Shown here: piece after piece, positions 1 to 7,401 of the stretch
Position numbering within the stretch: the stretch's first letter is position 1
Layout: each line of letters begins with the position of its first letter
Origin: Paratrimastix pyriformis
Lineage: Eukaryota; Preaxostyla; Paratrimastigidae
DNA: 22,093 nt
Assembly: GCA_027972325.1 (NCBI GenBank)
Contig: JAPMOS010000380.1
Span: forward strand, 1-22,093
Direction: 5' to 3'
Position numbers and translations under genes: made by a program
The notes under the pieces: model-generated
Seen by the model: only the letters and a program-made list of their open reading frames with translations
What the model was told of the DNA's origin: nothing
The model's database searches: none

Positions 1-277
1 TCAAAGCGCCATCACTGCGCACGACAGCATACGTCTTGCCGTTGTAGATGAACTTAGCGATGAAAGCGCGTGAAGCAAGTTCAGATGAATGCAGCCGCAT
101 CGCCGGCCTCTCGATAAAAGTGAACTGCTGCTTCATGTCGTTATACGCAGTGACTTTGATTGAACGGGTGCCGAGCGACTCAGACCGCCTCCTGGAGTTG
201 CGCCGCCAGAAACCGGCATCGGAATATGCGTGCGAGATGGCGATCGATGAGAAGATACGATCCGGCAGCCACGCCCG
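1..277 (-). CDS. Partial minus-strand ORF running off the left edge
   Basis: The minus strand is open from about 277 to position 1. It reads as plausible protein, with stretches such as IKVTAYNDMKQQFTFIE and FIAKFIYNGKTYAVVRSDG. The overlapping plus-strand frame (48-314) looks random, and this frame is preferred for its composition. A short Gly/Ala-rich hydrophobic stretch is also visible on the same strand just upstream. The fragment is part of the virus-like segment and points away from the membrane-protein gene, so 310-460 may hold a shared divergent promoter. The family is not recognised. Confidence 0.4.
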
Positions 278-461
278 TCAGAGCGCCACCTGCGAGTTCG
301 GCATCATGTGTTGAACGTATTTCGTGACAAGATACACGCCCTCCGTCCCTGTCCCAACAACTGCAGCGTTTGTGATCTGCGACATCAATCTGTTTACGGC
401 CACAGAAAAAGTTCTCAGCTTCATCCTCAGCTTAATTGGAAACGTTTTTATCGCTGCCGAA

Positions 462-1127
462 ATGGGCGCATCAGTCTCATACCAGCAGGTGCAAAACACC
501 TTGGAGCAAAACATGACCAAGGAGCAGTACACCAATCTGCAGCGCCTTCTCAGCGAACAGACGGCACAACTCAACCAACTCGTCATCTATCACGTCGACT
601 CGGTGCGCATCGATTCCATGCAGTTGAAAAACGATCTCACCATCACCACCTCACTCGATCTTTGCCAACAGGAAGCGGATCGCCTTCATCTCTCGCAAGA
701 CGTCAAGGACCTTCTCGAAGCGGCACAACGGACAAGCGGCATCGGTGCGCTCAGCTCAGGCAACCAGTCATTCATCAACCGACTCAAGACTCAGGTAAGC
801 ATCAAAGACGTCGACAACATCATCACCTCTGTCCGTCGCGACGTCACACAGAAGAATACGGTGGCCTTCCACGACGTGGGAAGCATCGACATCCGCACCA
901 TCGCGATCGGCAACAAGGGATACAACGAGGACCTCACTCACGCGCTGGAGGAACGTTTCCGTGACGTAATCGGCGATCAGGCGACGAAGGGAGACGAGAA
1001 AGCGAAACAGGACACGACCGGATTCGATCTGGCGGCCATCCTCAAATCGCTAACCGGGCCACTCATCGCGGCCGCGGGCCTTGGCGTTGTCGTTCTTGTC
1101 GGTTATACGATGGTCAAGAAGCGATAA
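462..1127 (+). CDS. Myristoylated, C-terminally anchored virion membrane protein (L1R/F9-like)
   Basis: The chosen start at 462 gives a 221-residue protein beginning MGASVS, which fits the N-myristoylation consensus (MGxxxS). An upstream ATG at 324 would bury this motif, so it is not preferred. The middle is polar and helical, and the last 25 residues form one hydrophobic span (IAAAGLGVVVLVGYTM) followed by a basic tail, VKKR. This is the architecture of nucleocytovirus entry/fusion membrane proteins such as poxvirus L1/F9 and asfarvirus E248R. The usual conserved cysteine pairs are nearly absent (one clear Cys, in DLCQQE), so the homology is architectural rather than proven. It lies 17 bp upstream of the next ORF on the same strand, in a gene cluster with the capsid protein. 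Confidence 0.55.
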   Translation: MGASVSYQQVQNTLEQNMTKEQYTNLQRLLSEQTAQLNQLVIYHVDSVRIDSMQLKNDLTITTSLDLCQQEADRLHLSQDVKDLLEAAQRTSGIGALSSGNQSFINRLKTQVSIKDVDNIITSVRRDVTQKNTVAFHDVGSIDIRTIAIGNKGYNEDLTHALEERFRDVIGDQATKGDEKAKQDTTGFDLAAILKSLTGPLIAAAGLGVVVLVGYTMVKKR

Positions 1128-1144
1128 AGTTTTGACGCTTCTAA

Positions 1145-1534
1145 ATGTTCAGTGACGCAAACTACGGGCAGCAGGCAATCACCGCCACCAGCAACGAGTT
1201 CGACATCCAACTTTCGGAAGGCGCCATGAAGCAGCATCGCACACTCAGCCGTTCGTACATCAGCGCCGAGTCTACTTACGGGTTCTACATCCTCGAGATT
1301 GATTTCCAATTCAACAGAACGCGCACGATGAACGTGTACAGGAAGAGTGGAGCCGACGATGAGAATTGGTATCTCGGTTACTACTTGTCGCCAATTGCGC
1401 GTGCGCATGTTCCTGTCCTCGATCCAGTGACCCGCCAGCCCACAACCGACGCCATTCGCTCCATCTGTCTCGTCTTTGAAACGTATTCCGGTGTGGAGAA
1501 CGACAACTCGTTCGTGCTTGATCACTGTCTGTAA
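1145..1534 (+). CDS. Small virion-cluster protein of unknown function (129 aa)
   Basis: The ORF sits between the membrane protein and the capsid protein on the same strand, with spacers of 17 and 64 bp, so it probably shares their late-gene role. The protein is soluble, with no signal peptide or membrane span. It has alternating hydrophobic and aromatic residues (YGFYILEIDFQF, NWYLGYYLSP) that suggest a beta-rich fold, compatible with a minor capsid or spike component. No family is recognised. The start at 1145 is the first ATG after the preceding stop. The overlapping minus-strand frame 1103-1525 is judged a shadow because its composition is poor. Confidence 0.6.
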   Translation: MFSDANYGQQAITATSNEFDIQLSEGAMKQHRTLSRSYISAESTYGFYILEIDFQFNRTRTMNVYRKSGADDENWYLGYYLSPIARAHVPVLDPVTRQPTTDAIRSICLVFETYSGVENDNSFVLDHCL

Positions 1535-1598
1535 AAGGGGCGAGTTTTAGGCATCACCGCGTTCACATTTTCTTTGGAGCTTCAAAACACATCTCATA

Positions 1599-2855
1599 AT
1601 GGGTGACGTGCTCAACTCTCTTCGCAACGACGTAAAGGACAGGGATAACGCCCTTGACCGGATCGTCGCCAACAACGCTTCGTGGGAAAACATCTGTGCG
1701 CCCTTCAGCAAGCTGCTCGTCCTCCAACCCAAGTGGCCTCATCGCCAGAATCTATCGTCCAGCAACCCCGCGACCTATAGTGCTCAAAACACGGTGTACA
1801 GCGTTGAATCTCCCACCTCCGTGATCGCCACCACTAACGACGTCATCAACACCACGCTCAACACAGTCACGGTTACCGGCGGCACCAACCCTGCCTACAA
1901 CAACGGTTATGCCCTCTCACTCCTGCAACGTGTTCAATTCCTGACGAACGGCGAGCAGCTGGCTGACGTCTCTGCTCTCGGTATGTACATGATCGGATGC
2001 CGCGCGACCCCTCAAGAGCGCAGCAAGATATTTGAGATGTGGAAGATTGGTACCGCTGGCGCAGACCTCCAAAGCGCGCTTACCGCACCGACGCAGCTGA
2101 ACATCCCGCTCTACCACGTGGCGCCCTTCTATCGCGTGGAAAACTTCCTCATCGCTAACCACCTCAACGGGAAGCCGCAATATCAAATCGACTACGCCCC
2201 TTACTCTCGTGTGATCAATGCAGGCGGCGGCACGGTATCAACTGCACCTGCGCCATCATTCGGCAGCACAACTATCTATGCCGTGCATCCACGCTTCCCC
2301 GAAAAGCAACTCGATGAGCTCCAAGCCGTCAACAACCCGCAGCGCATGTTCCTCGAAACGTTCAGCAGCTGGGACAAGATCATTCCAACGGGCACAACTG
2401 TAATCTCGGAGCCCTTGACGGTGGACAGCGTGCTCAGCGGCATCATGTTCATGATCACTCCCGATTACGGCAACGGCACTGCGTACGACCCCTACACCGA
2501 AGCCAACCGTGCTGAGGTGCAGTCGTGGTACCTCACTGCGAACGGCCGCGATATCCCCAACCTCGAAACCGATCCCACTGAATACGGCGACTACGTCAAC
2601 ATGAACGCCAACCTCGGAATGGGCTACGAGCGACAGCCGAAGCGCGTCTACACGCTCTCATTCCCGTACGAGGAGACATGGGAGCACGACGTCAACTTGG
2701 GAGTCTTCCGTGCCGCAACCAGCAGCTCGCAGCCCATCCTGCACATCACGCTCAAGAACGCAACCACGGCGCAGATGCGGCTTCACGTCCTGTTCATCTA
2801 CAACCGCATTGGCGAGGTCAGCAATGGCCAGTTCCACTTGCGCTCGATCTCGTAA
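1599..2855 (+). CDS. Major capsid protein, double jelly-roll type
   Basis: The protein has 418 residues, the usual size for nucleocytovirus-type capsid proteins. The N-terminal half carries the first beta-barrel, with a hydrophobic strand after LQRVQFLTNGEQLADV (about residues 109-124). The second barrel includes NGRDIPNLETDPTEYGDY and the strand RVYTLSFPYEETWEHD. The C-terminal pattern MRLHVLFIYNRI followed by a short Ser/Gly tail matches the terminal strand of Vp54-like capsid proteins ('vYalnyNvLRI'). Such proteins form trimeric capsomers of icosahedral virions. The ATG at 1599 is preceded by an AT-rich stretch. The ORF is intact over its full length. The exact family (nucleocytovirus, Polinton-like virus or yaravirus-like) is undecided. 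Confidence 0.8.
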   Translation: MGDVLNSLRNDVKDRDNALDRIVANNASWENICAPFSKLLVLQPKWPHRQNLSSSNPATYSAQNTVYSVESPTSVIATTNDVINTTLNTVTVTGGTNPAYNNGYALSLLQRVQFLTNGEQLADVSALGMYMIGCRATPQERSKIFEMWKIGTAGADLQSALTAPTQLNIPLYHVAPFYRVENFLIANHLNGKPQYQIDYAPYSRVINAGGGTVSTAPAPSFGSTTIYAVHPRFPEKQLDELQAVNNPQRMFLETFSSWDKIIPTGTTVISEPLTVDSVLSGIMFMITPDYGNGTAYDPYTEANRAEVQSWYLTANGRDIPNLETDPTEYGDYVNMNANLGMGYERQPKRVYTLSFPYEETWEHDVNLGVFRAATSSSQPILHITLKNATTAQMRLHVLFIYNRIGEVSNGQFHLRSIS

Positions 2856-2876
2856 GCAAAAAAGAAGCATCGTCGC

Positions 2877-3158
2877 TCATTCGATCACCTCGACATCTAC
2901 CTTCTGAACTGGAGGCGCGAACTTGAAGTAGGTCTTCTCTTTACCGTTGGCGTCATGAAACTGTCGCTTCGCGCAGACACCCTTGTGAATGATATCACCC
3001 TGCGGATTGATGAACTCAGCCGCATACTTGATCTTCTCATTCTTGAACTCACCGTCTGCCGTGATGCGAATGGACTTTACAACGCCGCCAGTCAGCTCCT
3101 GCACGCGCGCCACCATCTTATTCTGATTCAACCACTGAACACCTTCGGCTTGAGCCAT
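2877..3158 (-). CDS. Small minus-strand protein of the virus-like segment (93 aa)
   Basis: The frame is open further upstream, but the best start is the ATG at 3158 (MAQAEGVQWLNQNK), because the upstream extension crosses the AT-rich spacer shared with the divergent gene at 3236. The protein is soluble and mixed alpha/beta, with KMVARVQELTGGVVKSIR, an AEFINPQGDIIHKG segment and an acidic end. It has no membrane span. It converges tail-to-tail with the capsid gene, 22 bp apart. The function is unknown; the size and basic patches would fit a small nucleic-acid-binding or accessory protein, which is inference only. Confidence 0.55.
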   Translation of the reverse strand: MAQAEGVQWLNQNKMVARVQELTGGVVKSIRITADGEFKNEKIKYAAEFINPQGDIIHKGVCAKRQFHDANGKEKTYFKFAPPVQKVDVEVIE

Positions 3159-3235
3159 TCTTTTGTTATCCCTAAAGTTTCGCGAAATTTTGGATTCCGG
3201 AAAAGTGAAACATTTTCCCATTCTCAAAAAGCAAG
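3159..3235. promoter_or_regulatory. Divergent AT-rich intergenic promoter region
   Basis: This 77-bp spacer separates the start codons of two divergent ORFs. It is much richer in A/T than its surroundings and contains the palindrome TTTCGCGAAA and the inverted pair TTCCGGAA. Its position between two divergent starts makes it the only place for their promoters. No consensus TATA element can be assigned with certainty. Confidence 0.4.
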
Positions 3236-3673
3236 ATGCAAACAACAGAGAAGCAAGACGAGTCGTCACGTAGCTATCAGCATCGCAACATTGAACTCGA
3301 ATCTGAGGACCCAATGGAGCGTCGCCGAGAGTACAAGAAGAAGTACATGGAGAGCGTCAAGGAGGACCAGCAGCAAACGCGTCACCGCAACAAGCGGCGC
3401 AACATCGTGCTCACGGAAACCGATCCCGTCAAGCGTGCGGCAGAGTACAGGAGGAAGTATAAGGAGTTGCGCAAGCTGGAAAGCCAAACGAGCCCATCAG
3501 TCGAGTACAGCTCACAAGAAGCCCTCGCATCAGCGCTCAAGGAAGCAGCGGCAGCAATCGATACCCTGCCATCTGACTTCAACGAGACGGCAGACCTTCT
3601 CGCGTCAACTCTCTTCGCTCTTAGCCTCAACCGTCGCCTCGAGTCCATCCATCACGCTCCCGACGCCGAATGA
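3236..3673 (+). CDS. Basic protein with internal duplication (145 aa)
   Basis: Residues about 17-44 and 54-81 are two copies of one motif, roughly RNIxLxxxDPxxRxxEYxxKYxExxK: the first copy has DPMERRREYKKKYMES and the second DPVKRAAEYRRKYKEL. The copies are joined by a Gln/Arg-rich linker. The C-terminal third is acidic/neutral and helical (SALKEAAAAIDTLP). The duplicated, highly charged helices suggest DNA or RNA binding, perhaps packaging or transcription in the virus-like element; this is inference. It is transcribed divergently from the 93-aa protein and is the last clear ORF before the repeat-laden spacer. Confidence 0.55.
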   Translation: MQTTEKQDESSRSYQHRNIELESEDPMERRREYKKKYMESVKEDQQQTRHRNKRRNIVLTETDPVKRAAEYRRKYKELRKLESQTSPSVEYSSQEALASALKEAAAAIDTLPSDFNETADLLASTLFALSLNRRLESIHHAPDAE

Positions 3674-3744
3674 ACAATTTTGGCGCCACATTTTTTGGCT
3701 CAACCTCGATTCGTAACCGCCGCCGGTGTCACACCTTCTCCCAA

Positions 3745-4403
3745 ACGTCCGGACCCCCTCTATCTCAAGTGGCCACCTACATATTCCCAAGACTTCCATC
3801 GCCGCGCTCACGCGTAGGTGGCCACCTTCCCCGTAACGTCCGGACCCCCTCTATCTCCTACGAGTGGCCACGTAGGAAGTCTTGGGAAATTGAACGTGGC
3901 CACTATCGCTAGACCCCCCTCCGGAGACCCTTCTGCCTTTTTAGCCTCTCCGGACCCCCCTTAGTCGCTCTTGCGGCAGGTACGCTGGTGGCCACCTACA
4001 ACATGCGCGGGGTCTGAGTTTAACGTCCGAGGGGGGTCTACTGACTACCAAAAGATGGCTCGCCATACTACCTATTATTTCTTAAGTCTTCCCCGGACTT
4101 CCAACGTGGCCACTTTCGCTAGACCCCCTTACTCGCTCTTGCGGCCCCTCCTCGGCGTGTGTGCCATTTTCGACCTTGCCGACGGGGGAAGCGGCAAGGG
4201 TTCTGGAGATAACGATAGTAAAGGGGCGATCAACGCGAAATGGGAAGTGGCCACCTACACCGAACACGAAGTGGCCACCTACACGAGAACCAAGGTGGCC
4301 ACCTACTCGGGAAGCGTCGGCGAAGGCCGATCAACGCGAAATGGGAAACACCAAAACGAATAGTATATAGTAGTAGGTCGAGCCATCTTTTGTAGGTGGC
4401 CAC
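3745..4403. repeat. GTGGCCAC palindrome array with direct and inverted repeats (iteron/operator-like)
   Basis: Ten copies of the perfect 8-bp palindrome GTGGCCAC start at 3769, 3818, 3864, 3896, 3988, 4106, 4247, 4271, 4295 and 4396. Several extend to TAGGTGGCCACCTA. Copies at 4247, 4271 and 4295 are spaced exactly 24 bp apart. A 22-bp direct repeat lies at 3745-3766 and 3836-3857. A 14-bp inverted pair (TTCCCAAGACTTCC and its complement) lies at 3784-3797 and 3875-3888. A longer inverted pair lies at 4045-4062 and 4379-4395. No convincing ORF fills the region. The layout resembles a replication-origin or operator cluster next to the virus-like segment; its role is inferred. Confidence 0.7.
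4045..4395. repeat. Inverted repeat pair flanking the central array
   Basis: The left arm 4045-4062 (CTACCAAAAGATGGCTCG) and the right arm 4379-4395 (CGAGCCATCTTTTGTAG) are complementary over about 17 bp. Similarity continues into TA-rich sequence on the inner side of the left arm and the outer side of the right arm (TACTACCTATTA against TATATAGTAGTAGG). The arms enclose about 316 bp that include five of the palindromes. They could be the ends of a small inserted element or a cruciform-forming pair. Confidence 0.55.
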
Positions 4404-5063
4404 CTAGTGATATCAACCGCAAAGTTACTGATATCAAAATCGAGAAACTGGGAAGACCCCCGATTTTTGAAGTCGCGCGAAACCCGCAAATTTTATATAA
4501 ACGCGGACTTCCCAATATTTTATATACGGCCCACCCACCCACCCACCCACCCACCCACCCACCCACCCACCCACCCCACCCCACCCAGGTTTTAAAGTCT
4601 GGAAACGGACCCACCCGAGGTCACCCCAAATCCCGCGAAATGCCTTACGAAATGGTCCCCTGACGCAACCAGTCGTCATTCCTGACGATTTGCCTTTTCT
4701 CGCTTCTCACCCTTTCCACATACATGTATGTGGAATGATCCCCTAAGCAACCACGCGATCTCTGACTGTCTGCACAAACAGGCCCACAGCTAACAGTGGA
4801 TATCACCCGGGTAAGGTCCACACTTTTCCCGCCAAAATGCCGAAGCAACCTCTTCTCGTCACCCGCAGCGGGAGACGCTACCTTCCGGCTACTACGTCCC
4901 TTCCGTCGTCGACCGGCTTCGGGTGGCTGTGAGACCGATCGACAGAAACGTTCACGTTCGGATTCCGACCAAGGCCCTTTTGACGAGTTCGTGGACGATT
5001 CTCTCTGTCCGTCCTCTCCATGGCCTGCCATTAACGAACCGGATGTAGCACCAGCCGGGCAGA
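4404..5063. other. Non-coding spacer with a 22-bp palindrome
   Basis: Apart from the CCCA tract, the notable element is a perfect 22-bp palindrome at 4714-4735 with half-site TTCCACATACA. It is bracketed by two near-identical direct repeats, at about 4651 (GGTCCCCTGACGCAACCAG) and about 4735 (GATCCCCTAAGCAACCACG). From about 4840 the sequence has weakly gene-like composition, but no ORF there can be supported. Confidence 0.5.
4530..4587. repeat. CCCA tetranucleotide tract
   Basis: About fourteen CCCA units run without interruption and end in CCCCA units. The complementary strand is a GGGT run able to form G-quadruplexes. It is internal rather than terminal, and no other telomere-like repeat is nearby, so it is annotated as a microsatellite. 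Confidence 0.9.
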
Positions 5064-5840
5064 ATGAAGCAGATGAGCAAGGGGGAAGAGCAAGACGAGC
5101 ATGAAGACGTCGCAGAACAGCCAACCGATGTCTCCGAGCAGCCCCAGCCCGAGCCTGTTCCCCAGAAGGAGCCCGATCTGCGCGAGCCCCTGCACGCATC
5201 CAAACTCGAGTCCCTGAACGAGTCCCTGCACGAGCCCCAGCCCGATCACCAGCAGCACGAACACCATCACGAGCTCCAGCAAGACCCAGAGCACGAGCAC
5301 ATGCCTCAAGATCAGCCCCAGCCCCAGTCCGAGTTCCAGTCCCCGTCACTCCCAGCCCCAGCCCCAGGCGGAGCCCCTCAGAGCAGCCCCAGCCCCAGCC
5401 CCAGCTCCAGTCCCAGTCCCCGTCTCACACCCAGATGCCCCAGCCCCCAGATGCCCCAGCCCCCAGATGCCCCAGCCCCCAGATGCCCCAGCCCCCAGAT
5501 GCCCCAGCCCCCAGATGCCCCAGCCCCCAGATGCCCCAGCCCCCCCAGATGCCCCAGCCCCCCGAGCCCCCCCAGATGCCCCAGCCCCCCCAGGCGAAGC
5601 CCCCTCAAGAGCAGCCCCAGCCCCTGCCCCTGCCCCAGCTCCAGCTCCAGCAGCTCCAGCTCCAGTCCCAGTCCCCGTCTCACACTCAGCCCCAGCCCCC
5701 GAGCCCCCAGATGCCCCAGCCCCCCAGGCGAAGCCCCTCAAGAGCAGCCCCAGAGCAGCCCCAGCCCCAGCCCTGCCCCTGCCCTGGCCCTGCCCCTGCC
5801 CAAGCCCAAACTACCCCGCCCCGGCCACAGGCCCAGGTGA
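5064..5840 (+). CDS. Low-complexity Pro/Gln-rich repeat ORF
   Basis: The 258-codon ORF begins with an acidic, Gln/His/Glu-rich segment (residues 1-95, e.g. KGEEQDEHEDVAEQPTDVSE), then becomes almost entirely Pro, Ala, Ser and Gln. All three plus-strand frames stay open through the repeats (to 5913 and 6010 in the other two), so the true frame and end are uncertain. The acidic N-terminus uses a less repetitive vocabulary and is the best evidence for coding. No domain is recognisable. It could be an exon of a larger gene or the variable linker of a mobile-element ORF1. Confidence 0.35.
   Translation: MKQMSKGEEQDEHEDVAEQPTDVSEQPQPEPVPQKEPDLREPLHASKLESLNESLHEPQPDHQQHEHHHELQQDPEHEHMPQDQPQPQSEFQSPSLPAPAPGGAPQSSPSPSPSSSPSPRLTPRCPSPQMPQPPDAPAPRCPSPQMPQPPDAPAPRCPSPPRCPSPPSPPRCPSPPRRSPLKSSPSPCPCPSSSSSSSSSSPSPRLTLSPSPRAPRCPSPPGEAPQEQPQSSPSPSPAPALALPLPKPKLPRPGHRPR
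5365..5760. repeat. Nested C-rich minisatellite (16-bp unit inside larger duplicated blocks)
   Basis: About nine tandem copies of a 16-bp unit (AGATGCCCCAGCCCCC) lie at roughly 5432-5590. Larger blocks containing a GGCGRAGCCCCTCA...GAGCAGCCCC segment recur at about 5365, 5598 and 5727, and the GTCTCACAC leader recurs at about 5421 and 5676, giving a higher-order repeat. The purine-poor strand explains the long open frames in both directions. Confidence 0.85.
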
Positions 5841-6212
5841 AGTCCCGCCCAAGAACTCCTATAACCCAACGGGCTCCTTCCCCTCCCAAAACAGCAACCG
5901 ACTCCAAGACTGAACCCAGGCAGAACCCGACCTCACCCGTCACATCTCCTCAAGCAGCCGCTCCCGCCCGCGTCTTCCCATTGGCGCTTCGCCCTCGTTC
6001 CCCCGCGTAAAGCCGTTGGTTCCCCGCCCGGCCTCCTCCAGTCCCTTCGACCCCGCCTGGCGCTCAAGCTTCGACTGCAGTCTCTTCACCGCCAACAACC
6101 CTGCGGCGCCCTCCGTCTCCGTCTGTTCCCTTCTTGTTCCCATCTCCTTCTGACAAAGTTGTCTCATTAGTGTTGAACTGCACTATTCGGTGTTTCTCCC
6201 AAAGTCAAAGGA

Positions 6213-6824
6213 ATGCGTTTCACTGAGCCGACAGGCATTTTACGAGCAGATCTTCCCCGAATTGCTCGCCATTTGGTTTCCCCTAAGCGCCATTTGAACC
6301 GGGGCATCACCGTTCCGGTGTGCTTTCTGCAGAGCTTCTCGGAATACCACCTCGACAGCGGCATCTGTGTCGAGCTTCACAAGGTCCTGAATCGCCTGAT
6401 CGGTGTCTTTACCAGCTCCATTCGTGTGCTGACTGAAGGCACGTGCAGCAATGTGACCGCGGTGTACCGCAATCTTTCTGCGCGGGCCCTGGCCATTGCT
6501 CAGAACCTGGAGGACGAACAAGCCGTGGGGCTGCATACCCCGATTGAGGGTCCATTCAGCTTGGAGGAACTTGTCCTTTGGGAACGCGCCTTCCCCAGAT
6601 ATGCTCAAGCTGTGCTGCGGGACCGTGCTCAACTTCGCCATTCGAAGTTCGGCCCTGCTTTCGCAAGGGCTTTTGCGTCCTGTGAGAAGGAATATCTGGC
6701 TCTCTCCGAGGCCGACCGGCCGACCTACCACTGGGCGATTCAGTGCCAGAAGTATCGGACCTACACGGGCAGGCAGTACCTTCCGTGCCATTGGGAATGC
6801 CTCGTGAAATCTTCCAGCAAATAA
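6213..6824 (+). CDS. Orphan ORF, 203 codons
   Basis: The ORF has balanced amino-acid composition, unlike its repetitive neighbours, which argues for real coding. It includes helical segments such as FSLEELVLWERAFPRYAQAV and FGPAFARAFASCEKEYLAL, and a Tyr/Trp-rich C-terminus (YHWAIQCQKYRTYTGRQYLP). No catalytic motif, signal peptide or membrane span is visible. The frame is open from about 6177, so the start at 6213 is only the first ATG. It lies upstream of the integrase relic on the same strand and could be its gag-like or accessory part, but this is not shown. The minus-strand ORF 6240-6848 is a shadow. Confidence 0.4.
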   Translation: MRFTEPTGILRADLPRIARHLVSPKRHLNRGITVPVCFLQSFSEYHLDSGICVELHKVLNRLIGVFTSSIRVLTEGTCSNVTAVYRNLSARALAIAQNLEDEQAVGLHTPIEGPFSLEELVLWERAFPRYAQAVLRDRAQLRHSKFGPAFARAFASCEKEYLALSEADRPTYHWAIQCQKYRTYTGRQYLPCHWECLVKSSSK

Positions 6825-6946
6825 TTTTCGTTCTCCCGACTCGTCCATTTTGTTGTTCTTTTGTCCCCCTCGATCTTCCCTTTCTGAAAAGAGTGGTGAT
6901 TACCGCTTGCAGTATCACTGGGCTGTCTGTGGTGTGATAAATGTCA

Positions 6947-7074
6947 TCATCATCAGCATTCAATCATCATCATCATCATCATTCAATCATCATCATCATC
7001 ATCATTCATCATCATCCAGTCATCATCATCATCATCATCCTCATCATCATCCTCATCATCAACATCAACATCAA

Positions 7075-7154
<80 letters not shown>

Positions 7155-7209
7155 ACATCATCATCAACATCATCATCAACATCATCACCATCATGATCAG
7201 CCATCATCC

Positions 7210-7281
<72 letters not shown>

Positions 7282-7352
7282 ATCATCATCATCCAATCAT
7301 CATCCAATCATCATCCAATCATCATCCAATCATCATCATCATCATCATCATC
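6947..7352. repeat. CAT/TCA trinucleotide microsatellite
   Basis: About 400 bp consist almost only of TCA repeats with scattered CAA, CCAATC and CATCAACAT variants. It is open in several frames, giving poly-His, poly-Ser or poly-Ile on the plus strand and poly-Asp or poly-Met on the minus strand. The plus-strand His frame continues into non-repetitive acidic sequence at 7402. Confidence 0.95.
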
Positions 7353-7401
7353 ATCGTTGTTGGCAGAAGATGCCCGGGGTGAGAGCCACAATTGTCGCGC
7401 C

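Larger units (their letters stand above)
1..3673. mobile_element. Capsid-bearing virus-like segment (left part cut by window edge)
   Basis: This is a compact block of intronless ORFs with short spacers and coding on both strands: a minus-strand fragment, a membrane protein, a small protein, a major capsid protein, a small minus-strand protein and a basic protein. The pairing of a double-jelly-roll capsid protein with an N-myristoylated, C-terminally anchored membrane protein is typical of nucleocytoviruses and of some Polinton-like or yaravirus-like viruses. No packaging ATPase, protease, polymerase or integrase belonging to this block is visible; they may lie left of the window. The ORFs look whole inside the window, so the copy is probably young or a fragment of a viral genome. 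The family cannot be fixed from the sequence alone. Confidence 0.65.

Noticed and set aside
48-314. Plus-strand ORF of 88 codons
   Set aside because: The opposite strand reads far more like protein; this is a shadow.
4241-4312. CRISPR-like 24-bp repeats
   Set aside because: There are only three contiguous units with no variable spacers; they are better read as iteron-type sites.
4530-4587. CCCA tract as an interstitial telomere
   Set aside because: There is no subtelomeric context or second tract, and simple tetranucleotide slippage explains it.
4645-5349. Minus-strand ORF of 234 codons
   Set aside because: It is Gly/Ala/Arg-rich and is the complement of the C-rich repeat leader, a shadow frame.
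6983-7282. Minus-strand ORF of almost pure Asp (99 codons)
   Set aside because: It is only the reverse reading of the CAT microsatellite and has no non-repetitive coding sequence.
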